Shown here: positions 25,381-34,787 of the stretch, piece after piece
Layout: every line of letters begins with the position of its first letter
Position numbering within the stretch: position 1 is the stretch's first letter
Assembly (NCBI RefSeq): GCF_028583545.1
Contig: NZ_CP087106.1
Coordinates: 3,270,501 to 3,334,500 of the forward strand
Direction of reading: 5' to 3'
DNA from: Methylobacterium sp. NMS14P
GTDB lineage: Bacteria > Pseudomonadota > Alphaproteobacteria > Rhizobiales > Beijerinckiaceae
DNA: 64,000 nucleotides
Position numbers and translations under genes: made by a program
Notes under the pieces: generated by a model
Seen by the model: only the letters and a program-made list of their open reading frames with translations
The model's database searches: none
Told to the model about the DNA's origin: nothing

Positions 25381-26295
25381 ATGTCGGGACGCAGCCTGTC
25401 GACTTTCCGACCCGCGATGGTTCTCGCGGGCGGCGCCCTCGCCGTGGGGCTCGCCTTCCCGGCATCGCCGGTCCGCGCCGTCGAAGCGCCGGCGGCGACG
25501 GTGCCGACACCCCCGCCCCTCCCGCCGGAGCGTCCCGAGGCGCTGAAGCCGCCCGTCGCGGAGCCGGGCAAGGAGCAGGCCCGGGAGGCGCCGAAGGAAT
25601 CCGGCCGGGACAGGCCGGCGGATGCCGCGCCGGAATCCGGGAAGGAGACGGGCAAAGAGGCCGGCAGGCCCGAGATTCCATCGCCGCCGCCGGCACCGCC
25701 CGAGCGGCCGCCGGAGCTGTCGGGCGCGGCCGTCCTGGCCCTCAAGGTGACGCCGCCGGACGACACCGCCTGCCGGACGCGGCTGAAGCGGCTCGGCGTC
25801 GACTTCGAGCCGCTGCCGCCGATCTCCGAAGGCCAGTGCACCGCACCGCTGCCGCTCAAGGTGACGAAGTTCGCCGACGGCGTGGCGCTGCCGCAGGGCG
25901 CCACGCTGACCTGCCGGACCGCCGAGGCGCTGGCGCGCTGGGTCACCGAGGTTCAGGTCGAGGCCGATCGGACGCTCAAGCATCCCCTGACCGCGCTCGA
26001 ATTCGGCGGCTCCTACGTCTGCCGCGGGCAGAACCACGACGTCGACGCCAAGCTCAGCGAGCACGCCTTCGCCAACGCCGCCGATATCATGGGCTTCGCC
26101 TTCGCGGGACGCGCGAGCATCCCCGTGAAGGCGATGCCGGACGGCTCCGAGGAGGCACAGTTCCTCGGCGCGGTGCGCGCCAAGGCGTGCGGCTACTTCC
26201 GCACCGTCCTCGGCCCGGGCTCGAACGCCGCGCACGCCAATCATTTCCACCTCGACGAGCGCGAGCGCAGCGCCGGTCACCGTCTGTGCCAGTAG
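25381..26295 (+). CDS. Secreted extensin-like family protein
   Basis: This 304-residue protein has a signal peptide (MVLAGGALAVGLAFPASPVR region), a long Pro/Glu/Lys-rich linker to about residue 115, and a C-terminal extensin-like domain. That domain shows paired cysteines (DTACRTRLKRLGV, GQCTAPLPLKV, TLTCRTAE, SYVCRGQNHD), plus SEHAFANAADIMGFAF and AHANHFHLDERERSAGHRLC. The SEHAxANA and HFH motifs resemble the zinc ligands of D,D-carboxypeptidase-like (LAS) folds, so a role in peptidoglycan is plausible but unproven. It is followed after 64 bases by an L,D-transpeptidase gene on the same strand, which supports a wall-related role. Confidence 0.85.
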   Translation: MSGRSLSTFRPAMVLAGGALAVGLAFPASPVRAVEAPAATVPTPPPLPPERPEALKPPVAEPGKEQAREAPKESGRDRPADAAPESGKETGKEAGRPEIPSPPPAPPERPPELSGAAVLALKVTPPDDTACRTRLKRLGVDFEPLPPISEGQCTAPLPLKVTKFADGVALPQGATLTCRTAEALARWVTEVQVEADRTLKHPLTALEFGGSYVCRGQNHDVDAKLSEHAFANAADIMGFAFAGRASIPVKAMPDGSEEAQFLGAVRAKACGYFRTVLGPGSNAAHANHFHLDERERSAGHRLCQ

Positions 26296-26359
26296 AGCGG
26301 CGTGGAACGTTCCCGCAGATCCGGCATTTCTCGGCACGAGAGCGCGTCCGCTCCCCGGA

Positions 26360-27484
26360 ATGACGACGACGATGATCCCGAAACCTTGGCGGTCGGTCAG
26401 TGCGGCACTGCTGGCGAGTTGTCTGGCCGCGCACGGCGCGGCGGCGCGGAGCGGGAAGGGCCAGAAGGCCGAGACGGTCGAGCCGCCGGCGCTGACGGCC
26501 GAGGCGGTGAACGCCGCGGCCCCGGCACAGCCGGGCGCCGGGAAGACCGAGGGTGCGAAGCCGGACGCGAGGAAGCGTCGGGCCAAGTCGTCCGAGGAGC
26601 GGCCCGATCCGCTGATCCTCAAAGCCCAGGTTCTGCTCGATCGCGCGCGTTTCTATCCCGGCGCGATCGACGGCCGGAAAGGCGACAATTACCGGCACGC
26701 CCTCTCGGCCTTCGCGGTGGCCCAGGGACTGCCCGCCGGCGAGGACCTGACGCCCGAGATCTGGGACAAGCTCCAGGCGACCAGCGATAAGCCGGTGGTC
26801 ACGGACTACACGCTCACCGAGGCCGACGCCGCGGGCCCCTATGTCGAGCGGATCCCGCCCAAGATGGAGGAGCAGGCCGAACTCAAGACGCTGGGCTACA
26901 CCAATCCCCGCGAGATGCTGGCCGAGCGGTTCCACATGAGCCGCGACCTGGTCAGCGCGCTCAATCCCGGCAAACCCCTCGACAAGGCCGGCACGACCAT
27001 CGCGGTCGCGGCGGTCGACCCGATGGGCACGGACAAGCCGAAGGGGAAGGATCTGCCGCAGGAGCCGAAGGTCGAGCGCATCGAGGTCGACAAGACGAGC
27101 CGCGACGTTCGCGCGTTCGGCGCCGACGGGAAGCTCGTGGCCTACTATCCCGCGTCGATCGGCAGTTCCGAGAAGCCGGCGCCGAGCGGCGAGACCAAGG
27201 TGAAGGGCGTCGCGTTCGATCCCGACTACACCTACAACCCGAAATACGCGTTCAAGGGCGTGAAGGCGCAGCACAAATTCATCATCCAGTCGGGCCCCAA
27301 CAACCCGGTCGGCCTGGTCTGGATCGATCTCGCGATCCCGAGCTACGGGATCCACGGTACGCCCGAGCCTGAGAAAGTCGGGAAGACCGAGTCCCACGGC
27401 TGTATCCGCCTGACGAACTGGAACGCCCGCGACCTCGCCGCACATGTGACACGGGGCGCCAAGGTCAGCTTCAAGGACGACTGA
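26360..27484 (+). CDS. L,D-transpeptidase with peptidoglycan-binding domain
   Basis: This 374-residue exported enzyme has a signal sequence (SVSAALLASCLAAHGAAARS), then a peptidoglycan-binding module (about residues 85-140, LLDRARFYPGAIDGRKGDNY). A LysM-like linker segment (EMLAERFHMSRDLVSALNPG) follows, and then a C-terminal YkuD domain. The catalytic Cys348 is in SHGCIRLTN, with the partner His in YGIHGTPEPE. The enzyme cross-links or modifies peptidoglycan in the periplasm. It is the second YkuD protein in the window and is larger than the one at 7.9 kb. It probably shares a transcript with the extensin-like gene. Confidence 0.93.
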   Translation: MTTTMIPKPWRSVSAALLASCLAAHGAAARSGKGQKAETVEPPALTAEAVNAAAPAQPGAGKTEGAKPDARKRRAKSSEERPDPLILKAQVLLDRARFYPGAIDGRKGDNYRHALSAFAVAQGLPAGEDLTPEIWDKLQATSDKPVVTDYTLTEADAAGPYVERIPPKMEEQAELKTLGYTNPREMLAERFHMSRDLVSALNPGKPLDKAGTTIAVAAVDPMGTDKPKGKDLPQEPKVERIEVDKTSRDVRAFGADGKLVAYYPASIGSSEKPAPSGETKVKGVAFDPDYTYNPKYAFKGVKAQHKFIIQSGPNNPVGLVWIDLAIPSYGIHGTPEPEKVGKTESHGCIRLTNWNARDLAAHVTRGAKVSFKDD

Positions 27485-27754
27485 GCGGGCGTTCGGGGAT
27501 ACCCGCGGCCGCCCTCGCGGCGGCGTCCGCACAAAAATGTATCATCGGTTAACATAGCGCCCGGTCTGGGTGTCAGAACGGGCCGGGAACGCTTGACACA
27601 TTGCGCATTACGGGCGACGCCTCAGGTTGTCTCGCGGGCTGGCCCCCGAGCCGCGTTCACCCTTCCGGACGCTGCTCACGCGGTGCGCAAGGCCTGACCA
27701 ACCGCATGGCAAGATCCCCGGCGACGGGGGCATTCGAAGGGAAGACGGCCCGGC

Positions 27755-28144
27755 GTGATTGCTGACCCCAACGACGACGTCCTCAACGGCGTCCGTGTTC
27801 TCGTCGTCGAGGACGAGGCCGCGATCTCGATGCTGCTGGAGGACATGCTCCTCGACTTCGGCTGTGCCGTGGTCGGGCCGGCCGCGCGTCTGTCCTCGGC
27901 GCTCGAGATGGCGTCGCAGGAGGCGTTCGAGGTCGCCATTCTCGACGTGAACGTGGCGGGTGAGCCGATCTACCCGGTGGCCGAGGCCATCGCCAAGCGC
28001 GACCTGCCGCTGGTCTTCTCGACCGGCTACGGCGGCGCCGGCATCCGCGAGCCGTTCCGCGACAGGCCCGTCGTCCAGAAGCCGTTCAGCCAGGCCGACC
28101 TGAAGCGCACGCTGATCGGGGCGATCCGCGCGGCCCGCGCCTGA
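27755..28144 (+). CDS. Single-domain response regulator
   Basis: This 129-residue protein is only a receiver domain. The acidic pocket (VEDEAAISML), the phosphorylated Asp in VAILDVNVAGEP, the Thr/Ser switch in LVFSTGYGG and the Lys in VVQKPFSQ are all present. The NVAGEPIYPVAEAIA and FSTGYGGAGI wording is typical of alphaproteobacterial stand-alone regulators that work with HWE/HisKA2-type kinases. There is no output domain, so it acts through protein contacts or phosphotransfer. The start is GTG, with GAAGGGAAG upstream. A TTGACA box at 27593-27598 lies in the gap before it, with no good -10 partner. Confidence 0.88.
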   Translation: MIADPNDDVLNGVRVLVVEDEAAISMLLEDMLLDFGCAVVGPAARLSSALEMASQEAFEVAILDVNVAGEPIYPVAEAIAKRDLPLVFSTGYGGAGIREPFRDRPVVQKPFSQADLKRTLIGAIRAARA

Positions 28145-28183
28145 GACCAGAGGCGCTCGCGCGGGCAGGCTGAGGTCCGCACG

Positions 28184-28576
28184 TCAGAGCCCCTCGATCG
28201 TGAAGACCCGCTCGACATGGGCGGGCCAGGCCCAGCGCCCGACGAACACGGCGTCGGCCCGGAACGTCGCCCCGGCGCACCACGCATTCCGACCGATCCA
28301 GGCGCGGACCGCGCGGGAGAACCGCCGCCTCTTGGCGGCGTCGATCGCCTCCCGGGCGTCGTCGCGCTTTGCCCGCGCCTTCACCTCCACGAACACGACG
28401 GTGTTCCAGCGCTGGACGATGAGGTCGATCTCGCCGCCCGCGATGCTGACGCGCCGGCCGATCGGCCAGTAGCCCTTGAGCATCAGCGCGGCGAGCGACA
28501 GCCACTCGGCCCGGTGTCCCAGCCGATAGGCGGCGCGGCGCCGGCCAGCCCGCTCCGGCAGTGCCCCGTTCATCAC
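28184..28576 (-). CDS. YraN/UPF0102 family nuclease-like protein
   Basis: This 130-residue protein is a UPF0102 member with the restriction-endonuclease-like core: GHRAEWLSLAALMLKGY, then the GGEIDLIVQRWNTVVFVEVK active-site region with the D-x(n)-ExK arrangement. The cellular role is not settled; a nuclease linked to DNA uptake or repair is proposed for the family. Its ATG overlaps the rsmI stop by four bases, and the rsmI-yraN order is widely conserved. Confidence 0.9.
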   Translation of the reverse strand: MMNGALPERAGRRRAAYRLGHRAEWLSLAALMLKGYWPIGRRVSIAGGEIDLIVQRWNTVVFVEVKARAKRDDAREAIDAAKRRRFSRAVRAWIGRNAWCAGATFRADAVFVGRWAWPAHVERVFTIEGL

Positions 28577-29541
28577 TGGTCGCGCGCCAGCGCCAGCGCC
28601 CGCGCGTAGACGAGGCGCCGCGGCTGCCCGGTCTCGTGGGACACGAGGCTGGCGGCATCCTTGATCGAGTGCCGCTCCAGCGCCGCCAGGATCAGGGCGT
28701 CGAGGGCGGCGTCCGAATCCGCGTTCCGCTCCGGCGCCGTCGCCGCACCGATGATCACCACGATCTCACCCTTCGGCGGTCCCTCCTGGGCGAAGCGCTC
28801 GCTCAGGCTACCCAACGTATCGCGCCGGATGGTTTCGTAGAGCTTGGTCAGCTCGCGGGTCACGGCGGCCGGCCGCTCCGACCCCAGCACCGCGGCGGCG
28901 TCCGCCAGCATGTCGGGCAGCCGATGCGGCGACTCGAACAGGACCAGCGTGCCGGGGACCTGGAGCAGTGCCTCCAGGCGGTTGCGCCGCGCGCCGGCCT
29001 TCTGCGGCAGGAAGCCCTCGAAGAAGAAGCGGTCGGTCGGCAGGCCCGCCGCGACCAGCGCCGTCATCACCGCGGACGGTCCCGGCACCGGCGTGATGGC
29101 GATGCCGGCCTCGATGGCGGCCTGGACCAGCTTGTAGCCGGGATCCGAGACGAGCGGCGTCCCGGCATCCGAGACCAGTGCCAGCGCCTCTCCGGCGCGC
29201 AGCCGCGCCACCATCCGCTCGCGCACCGCGTCGTTGGAATGCTCGTGATAGGCCAGGAGCGGCGTCGTGATCCCGTAATGCGCCAGCAGGTTCCGGGTGA
29301 CGCGGGTGTCCTCGGCCAGGACCGCGTCGGCCGCCGCCATCGTGGCCAGCGCCCGGATGGTGATGTCGCGCAGGTTCCCGATCGGGGTCGCCACGATGTG
29401 CAGGCCCGGGGACAGGGGCTCGGTCTCGCTCGCGAGGCCGAAGGCCGTGAAGGTCGTGCTGCGCGGCCGGTCGGGCGCGAGCTTCTGGGACGGAGCTCGG
29501 GTCGAGGCGGCGGGCCCCGGGTCGTCGAATCTGCGGGTCAT
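28573..29541 (-). CDS. rsmI: 16S rRNA (cytidine-1402-2'-O)-methyltransferase
   Basis: This 322-residue SAM-dependent enzyme methylates the ribose of C1402 in 16S rRNA. The tetrapyrrole-methylase fold motifs are clear: LHIVATPIGNLRDITIRAL, AVLAEDTRVTRNLLAHYGI, ALVSDAGTPLVSDPGYKLV and ITPVPGPSAVMTALVAAGLP, followed by FFFEGFLP. The ATG at 29541 is preferred, since 21 residues upstream are unconserved. It is the first gene of the rsmI-yraN pair and is divergent from the LpoA-like lipoprotein gene, as in many proteobacteria. Confidence 0.95.
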   Translation of the reverse strand: MTRRFDDPGPAASTRAPSQKLAPDRPRSTTFTAFGLASETEPLSPGLHIVATPIGNLRDITIRALATMAAADAVLAEDTRVTRNLLAHYGITTPLLAYHEHSNDAVRERMVARLRAGEALALVSDAGTPLVSDPGYKLVQAAIEAGIAITPVPGPSAVMTALVAAGLPTDRFFFEGFLPQKAGARRNRLEALLQVPGTLVLFESPHRLPDMLADAAAVLGSERPAAVTRELTKLYETIRRDTLGSLSERFAQEGPPKGEIVVIIGAATAPERNADSDAALDALILAALERHSIKDAASLVSHETGQPRRLVYARALALARDQ

Positions 29542-29676
29542 CACCGGCGATCTTGCCACACCGGCCGCCTCTCGTCGCGGCCGGGCCGCGTGACCGGGGG
29601 GCAAGTCCGCGCCGCCGCGTTTACATTTGGGATCGTGCCGGTCAGGCTGCGGAGCCTGCCCGAAGGAGTACGCGCC

Positions 29677-30960
29677 ATGGCGCGCCCGACAAGCGCGCGG
29701 GACCGTCTCGTGCGTGTCACCGCCCCGACCGCCGCGCTCTGCGCCGTCCTGCTGTCGCTCGGCGGCTGCATCGGCAGCGACTTCGCCAGACGCGCGACCG
29801 GGCCGCAGGCCGAGCTGACCCCGCCGGCCGCCGTGCCGGGCGCGCCGGGCCCCGCGCCCGCCGCGGAGCCGATGCCCGCCGCGGCGCCGATGCCGGCCGC
29901 GGGCGGCGGCGGGCGCATCGGCGCGGGTTCGGTGAAGGTGGCCCTGGTGCTGCCGCTGACCGGCCAGGGGTCGACGGTGGGTGCCGCCCTGCGCAACGCG
30001 GCGCAGCTCGCCTACGACGAGGCCCAGCAGCCGGACCTGACGCTCCTCGTCGAGGACGACCGGGGCAGCCCGGACGGCGCCCGGGAGGCGACGCAGGAGG
30101 CGCTGCGTCAGGGCGCCGACATCGTCCTCGGCCCGCTCTTCGCCGGCAGCGTCCAGGCCGCCGCCACCGTCGCCAGGACCGCCGGCAAGCCGGTGATCGG
30201 TTTCTCCACGGACGCGACCGTGGCGAACCAGGGCGTCTACCTGCTGAGCTTCCTGCCGCAGCCGGAGGTGGACCGCGTCGTCGAGGACGCGGTCGCCGGC
30301 GGGAAGCGGTCGTTCGCGGCGCTGATCCCCGAGACGGCCTACGGCAACGCCGTCGAGGCGGAGTTCCGGGAGATCGTCGCCCGGAAGGGCGCGCGGGTCG
30401 CCGCCGTGGAGCGCTACCCGGCGGGCGCGCCCGGCCCGGCGGTGGAGCGGCTCGCGCGGGTGATCGCCGGGCCCGGCGCCACCGCCGACGCGCTGTTCAT
30501 CCCCGAGACCGCCGACGCCATGCCCGCCGTGGCGGCGTCGCTGACGAAGGCGGGCTTCTCGCCCGCCCGGGTGCGTCCCCTCGGCACCGCCCTCTGGAAC
30601 GAGCCGTCGCTCTACGCGCTGCCCGCGCTCCAGGGCGGCCGCTACGCCGCGCCGGACCGCGTCGGCTTCTCGAATTTCAGCGCGCGCTACCAGGCCCGGT
30701 TCGGCACCGTCCCGCCGCGTGTGGCCTCGCTCGCCTACGACGCGGTGCTGCTCGCGGCGGCCCTGTCGCGGCGGTACGGCTCGCAGCGCTTCGCCGAGGC
30801 GACCCTGACCAACGGCCTGGGCTTCGCGGGCGTCGACGGGACGTTCCGGTTCCGGCCGGACGGTCAGAGCGACCGGTCCCTCGCGGTCTACGAGATCCGC
30901 AACAACGCCGCGACGCCCGTCAGCCCCGCCCCGCGGGTCCTCGCGAAGCCGGCGATCTGA
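29677..30960 (+). CDS. LpoA/LppC-like lipoprotein (penicillin-binding protein activator)
   Basis: This 427-residue protein has a lipoprotein signal with lipobox LSLGGC, then a proline/alanine-rich linker to about residue 85. A periplasmic-binding-protein (type I) fold follows (VKVALVLPLTGQGSTVGAAL, then GADIVLGPLFAGSVQAAA). In gammaproteobacteria the related LpoA activates the cell-wall synthase PBP1A from the outer membrane. The alphaproteobacterial versions lack the N-terminal TPR part, as here. The position next to rsmI-yraN is the conserved LpoA neighbourhood. A GAAGGAG site precedes the ATG. It converges with hemW with no spacer. Confidence 0.87.
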   Translation: MARPTSARDRLVRVTAPTAALCAVLLSLGGCIGSDFARRATGPQAELTPPAAVPGAPGPAPAAEPMPAAAPMPAAGGGGRIGAGSVKVALVLPLTGQGSTVGAALRNAAQLAYDEAQQPDLTLLVEDDRGSPDGAREATQEALRQGADIVLGPLFAGSVQAAATVARTAGKPVIGFSTDATVANQGVYLLSFLPQPEVDRVVEDAVAGGKRSFAALIPETAYGNAVEAEFREIVARKGARVAAVERYPAGAPGPAVERLARVIAGPGATADALFIPETADAMPAVAASLTKAGFSPARVRPLGTALWNEPSLYALPALQGGRYAAPDRVGFSNFSARYQARFGTVPPRVASLAYDAVLLAAALSRRYGSQRFAEATLTNGLGFAGVDGTFRFRPDGQSDRSLAVYEIRNNAATPVSPAPRVLAKPAI

Positions 30961-32136
30961 TCAGGCCGCGAGTTCGGCGACCAGGGCGTTCAGCACCGGC
31001 GCGCCCCGCGCCGTGGCGGCGATGCGGCCGCCGGGCAGCCGCTCCAGCAGGCCGTCCCCGATCAGCATGCCGATCCGGTTGCCGTTCAGCGGCCGCCCCT
31101 TGAGGGCCGCGTAGCGCTCGGGATCGATCCCCTCGCGCAGGCGCAGTCCCATCACCAGGAACTCGTCGGCCTGGTCGGCGGCCGAGAGCGTCTCGGTCTC
31201 GACGATCCCGTGGCCCTCGGCCTCGACGCGGGCGAGCCACGCCTCGGGCGACCGCTCCGTGACGGTCCCGATCCGGCCCCCGGGCGTCACGAGCCGGCCG
31301 TGGGCGCCCGGACCGATGCCGGCATACTCGCCGTAGCGCCAGTAGAGCAGGTTGTGCCGCGATTCCGCGCCGGGCCGCGCGTGGTTCGAGATCTCGTAGG
31401 CCGGAAGGCCGGCCTTCGCGCAGAGATCCTGGGTGACGTCGTAGAGGGCGCGGCCGACCTCGTCGTCCGGCGTCACCAGCTTGCCGGCGGCGGCGAGCCC
31501 GTGGAACGGCGTTCCGGGCTCGATGGTGAGCTGGTAGAGCGAGAGGTGCTCGGCGGCCCGCGCGAGCGCGTCAGCGAGCTCTGCCCGCCACAGGGCCGGC
31601 GTCTGCCCGGGCCGCGCGTAGATCAGGTCGAAGGAGGTCCGCGCGAACGCCGACTGCGCCAGGGCGATCGCGTCGAGGGCCTGCGCGGTGTCGTGCAGGC
31701 GCCCGAGGGTCCGCAGCGAGGCGTCGTCGAGGGCCTGGATGCCGAGCGAAACCCGGTTGACGCCGGCGGCGCGGTAGCCGTGGAACCGGCCCGCCTCGAC
31801 GCTCGACGGGTTGGCCTCGAGGGTCACTTCCGCGTCCGGCGCGACCGCCCAGTGGGCCGCCACCGCGTCGAGCAGCCCGGCCACCGTGGCGGGCTGCATC
31901 AGCGAGGGCGTGCCGCCGCCGAGGAAGATGCTGGTCACGGTCCGCCCCGGCGTCCGGGCGGCGCTGTGGGCGATCTCGGCGCGGAACGCCGCCAGGAAGC
32001 GCGGCTCGTCCACGCCCGCGCGGCGGACGTGGCTGTTGAAGTCGCAGTACGGGCACTTCGCGGCGCAGAAGGGCCAGTGCAGGTAGATCCCGAAGCCCGC
32101 GTCGCGGGTCGGATGGTTCGGGCCGGTCGATGACAT
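30961..32136 (-). CDS. hemW: Radical SAM heme chaperone HemW
   Basis: This 391-residue protein matches HemW (once annotated as a coproporphyrinogen oxidase). The radical-SAM cluster motif CAAKCPYCDFNSH is near residue 25. GGGTPSLMQP, EANPSSVE, RVSLGIQALDD and SLYQLTIEPGTPF follow in the usual order, and a winged-helix-like C-terminal HemW domain ends the protein. It binds heme and delivers it to respiratory proteins; it does not make heme. The ATG at 32136 starts at the conserved region. It is the last gene of rph-rdgB-hemW, 38 bases after rdgB. Confidence 0.94.
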   Translation of the reverse strand: MSSTGPNHPTRDAGFGIYLHWPFCAAKCPYCDFNSHVRRAGVDEPRFLAAFRAEIAHSAARTPGRTVTSIFLGGGTPSLMQPATVAGLLDAVAAHWAVAPDAEVTLEANPSSVEAGRFHGYRAAGVNRVSLGIQALDDASLRTLGRLHDTAQALDAIALAQSAFARTSFDLIYARPGQTPALWRAELADALARAAEHLSLYQLTIEPGTPFHGLAAAGKLVTPDDEVGRALYDVTQDLCAKAGLPAYEISNHARPGAESRHNLLYWRYGEYAGIGPGAHGRLVTPGGRIGTVTERSPEAWLARVEAEGHGIVETETLSAADQADEFLVMGLRLREGIDPERYAALKGRPLNGNRIGMLIGDGLLERLPGGRIAATARGAPVLNALVAELAA

Positions 32137-32174
32137 GATGGCGGGGATGTGAGCGCCCGCGCCCCGTTTGGCAA

Positions 32175-32804
32175 TCAGGCGCGGGGCGCGAGGCAGGCGC
32201 GGCTCAGCTCCACGAAGGCCCGGGCCCGGTGCGAGAGGCCCCGCCCCTTCTGCCAGTCGACGCCGTGCTTCTCGTCGGCACTCATCTCGCCGAAGGTGCG
32301 GTCGTGGCCCTCCGGCCGGAAGATCGGGTCGTAGCCGAAGCCCGCGGAGCCCTTCGCGGCGACGAGGTCTCCGAACACCCGTCCCTCGAACAGCTCGGTG
32401 TGCCCGTCCGGCCAGGCCAGCACCAGGGCGGACACGAAGTGCGCCCGGCGGTCGGCCGCGCCGCGCCGGTCGAGTTCGGCGAAGATCCGCGCCATCGCGC
32501 CGGCGAAATCCTTGGTCGGGCCGGCCCAGCGGGCCGAGAAGATGCCCGGCGCCCCGTCGAGGGCGTCGACGCACAGGCCGGAATCGTCCGCGAAGGCTGG
32601 CAGACCGGTGGCGTCGGTTGCCGCCCGCGCCTTGATCGCGGCGTTCTCGGCGAACATCGTGCCGGTCTCGTCGGGCTCGGGCAGGCCGAGCTCGCCCGCC
32701 GACACCGCCTCGATCCCGAACGGCGCGAGCAGGTCGCGCATCTCGGCGAGCTTGCCGGCATTGTGCGTGGCGATCACCACCTTCCCGGTCAGGCGGCGGC
32801 TCAC
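32175..32804 (-). CDS. rdgB: XTP/dITP diphosphatase (non-canonical NTP pyrophosphatase)
   Basis: This 209-residue enzyme hydrolyses XTP and dITP and so keeps deaminated purines out of DNA. Motifs of the Ham1/RdgB family are visible: [24 protein letters not shown]-like [34 protein letters not shown] and [20 protein letters not shown]. Translation starts at a GTG that overlaps the rph stop by four bases (GTGA). The rph-rdgB order is conserved in many bacteria. Confidence 0.95.
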   Translation of the reverse strand: MSRRLTGKVVIATHNAGKLAEMRDLLAPFGIEAVSAGELGLPEPDETGTMFAENAAIKARAATDATGLPAFADDSGLCVDALDGAPGIFSARWAGPTKDFAGAMARIFAELDRRGAADRRAHFVSALVLAWPDGHTELFEGRVFGDLVAAKGSAGFGYDPIFRPEGHDRTFGEMSADEKHGVDWQKGRGLSHRARAFVELSRACLAPRA

Positions 32805-33514
32805 GCGATGGCCTCCTTCTGCAGGGCGACCAGCCGCTCGGTGCCGGCGCGGGCGAGGCCGAGCAGCTCGATGAGCTGCTCCTGGGTGAAGGGCTCCATC
32901 TCGGCGGTGCCCTGCACCTCGACGATGCCGCCTCGGCCGGTGAGCACGAAGTTCGCGTCGGTCTCGGCCGCCGAATCCTCGGCGTAGTCGAGGTCGAGGA
33001 CCGGCGTGCCCTTGTAGAGACCGCACGAGACCGCGGCGACGTGATCGCGCAGCGGATCGACGGAGATGATCGAGCGGGTCCGCATCCAGGCGAAGCAATC
33101 GTGCAGCGCCACCCAGGCGCCCGTGATCGCGGCCGTCCGGGTGCCGCCGTCGGCCTGGATCACGTCGCAATCGATCGTGACCTGGCGCTCGCCCATCGCC
33201 GGCAGGTTGGTGACGGCGCGCAGCGACCGGCCGATCAGCCGCTGGATCTCCTGGGTCCGACCCGACGGCTTCCCGGAACCGACCTCGCGGCGGGTGCGTT
33301 CGTGCGTCGCACGCGGCAGCATGGCGTACTCGGCCGTGACCCAGCCCTTGCCGGACCCGCGCAGCCACGGGGGCGCGCGCTCTTCCAGCGAAGCTGTGCA
33401 GAGCACCCGGGTGTTGCCGAAACTGACGAGGCACGAGCCCTCGGCGTAGCGCGAGACCGCGCGCTCCAGGCTCACGGGCCGCAACTCGTCGGCGGCACGC
33501 TTGGAAGGCCGCAT
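32801..33514 (-). CDS. rph: Ribonuclease PH
   Basis: This 237-residue phosphorolytic 3'-exoribonuclease trims tRNA 3' ends. Family blocks are [20 protein letters not shown] at the start, [20 protein letters not shown], the RNA- and phosphate-binding [20 protein letters not shown] and the catalytic [20 protein letters not shown]. The length is exactly that of the family. It heads the rph-rdgB-hemW operon. About 100 bases separate it from the divergent hrcA. Confidence 0.97.
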   Translation of the reverse strand: MRPSKRAADELRPVSLERAVSRYAEGSCLVSFGNTRVLCTASLEERAPPWLRGSGKGWVTAEYAMLPRATHERTRREVGSGKPSGRTQEIQRLIGRSLRAVTNLPAMGERQVTIDCDVIQADGGTRTAAITGAWVALHDCFAWMRTRSIISVDPLRDHVAAVSCGLYKGTPVLDLDYAEDSAAETDANFVLTGRGGIVEVQGTAEMEPFTQEQLIELLGLARAGTERLVALQKEAIA

Positions 33515-33618
33515 CGCGGGCCCCTTCTGTCGAGAGTGTCGAGGGCCGGGCTCTTAGGCCGCCGCGCCACCGCGGGCAAGCATCGCCGTACGGATTGATC
33601 CGCGCGGGACGGTTGGAC

Positions 33619-34737
33619 ATGATCGGACCACAGGATGACCCCGTGACAAACCCCAGTCCCAACTTCTCGAACGGCCAGGCCATGCAGGCGCTCGCCGCCC
33701 TCAACGAGCGCGCCCGGGAGATCTTCCGGCAGATCGTCGAGAGCTATCTCACGACCGGCGAGCCGGTCGGCTCCCGGAATCTGGCGCGCATCCTCCCGAT
33801 GGCGCTGTCGCCGGCCTCGATCCGCAACGTCATGGCGGATCTGGAGCATTCCGGCCTGATCTTCGCGCCGCACACGTCCGCCGGCCGCCTGCCCACGGAG
33901 CTCGGCCTGCGCTTCTTCGTCGACGCGATGCTCGAGCTCGGCGACGTCAGCCAGGACGAGCAGGCGCGGATCGAGGCGCAGATGCGCGCCGCCGCCTCGG
34001 GCCACACGTTCGATTCCGCGCTGGCCGAAGCCTCGACCATGCTGTCCGGGGTCTCCAGGGGCGCCGGAGTCGTCCTGACCACGAAGGCGAACGTCAACCT
34101 GAAGCACATCGAGTTCGTGCGCCTCGATCCCGCCCGCGCCCTCGTCATCCTCGTCTCGGACGACGGCTCGGTAGAGAATCGCCTCGTGGACCTGCCGGCG
34201 GGCCTGCCGGCCGGCGCGCTGCAGGAGGCGACGAATTTCCTGAACGCGCGCCTGCAGGGCCGCACGCTCGGCACGCTGCGCGCCGAGATCGAAGCCGGCC
34301 GCAAGGCGATGAAGCGGGAGCTCGACGTGATCACCGAGCGCCTCGTCGATGCCGGGCTCGCCACGCCGGTCGGGCCGTCGGAGGCGCGCCAGCTGATCGT
34401 GCGCGGACAGGCCAACCTGCTGGACGACCTGCGCGCGGTGGAGGACCTCGAGCGCATCCGCCTGCTGTTCAACGATCTGGAGACCCAGAAGGACGTTATC
34501 GATCTCCTGTCCCGCGCCGAGGGCGGCGAGGGCGTCCGGATCTTCATCGGCTCGGAGAACAAGCTGTTCTCGCTGTCGGGCTCCTCGCTGATCGCGGCGC
34601 CGTTCCGCGACGGATCGCAGAAGATCGTCGGGGTCGTCGGCGTGATCGGTCCGACCCGGCTCAACTACGCGCGGATCGTGCCGATGGTCGACTACACGGC
34701 GCGGGTGGTGTCGAAGCTCCTGGACGGCGGACGGTAG
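33619..34737 (+). CDS. hrcA: Heat-shock repressor HrcA
   Basis: This protein of about 372 residues represses groESL and other chaperone genes by binding the CIRCE operator. The N-terminal winged helix ([20 protein letters not shown], then PVGSRNLAR and [18 protein letters not shown]) is followed by the conserved [19 protein letters not shown]. The C-terminal region has [14 protein letters not shown] and IFIGSEN, then [20 protein letters not shown]. Two starts are possible: ATG 33619 and GTG 33643; the second has a better-spaced AGGA. No CIRCE repeat is visible upstream, and grpE does not follow. Confidence 0.95.
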   Translation: MIGPQDDPVTNPSPNFSNGQAMQALAALNERAREIFRQIVESYLTTGEPVGSRNLARILPMALSPASIRNVMADLEHSGLIFAPHTSAGRLPTELGLRFFVDAMLELGDVSQDEQARIEAQMRAAASGHTFDSALAEASTMLSGVSRGAGVVLTTKANVNLKHIEFVRLDPARALVILVSDDGSVENRLVDLPAGLPAGALQEATNFLNARLQGRTLGTLRAEIEAGRKAMKRELDVITERLVDAGLATPVGPSEARQLIVRGQANLLDDLRAVEDLERIRLLFNDLETQKDVIDLLSRAEGGEGVRIFIGSENKLFSLSGSSLIAAPFRDGSQKIVGVVGVIGPTRLNYARIVPMVDYTARVVSKLLDGGR

Positions 34738-34740
34738 AGG

Positions 34741-34767
34741 GCGCCGGGCAGAGGGCCCGCCCGGCGC
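34741..34767. terminator. Terminator hairpin between hrcA and the DUF1236 gene
   Basis: GCGCCGGGC (34741-34749) pairs with GCCCGGCGC (34759-34767) around a 9-base loop. The hairpin lies three bases after the hrcA stop, between convergent genes, and is followed by AACCTTGT. Confidence 0.6.
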
Positions 34768-34787
34768 GCCAACCTTGTCGTGCTCAC

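Noticed and set aside
27541..27754. EcfG (general stress sigma factor) promoter before the single-domain regulator
   Set aside because: GGAAC at 27586 has no CGTT at the needed spacing; TTGACA at 27593 also lacks a matching -10 box.
30961..32574. A longer HemW frame extending into rdgB
   Set aside because: The conserved start is at 32136, and the extension is a shadow of RdgB.
33515..33618. CIRCE operator upstream of hrcA
   Set aside because: No inverted repeat resembling TTAGCACTC-N9-GAGTGCTAA is present.
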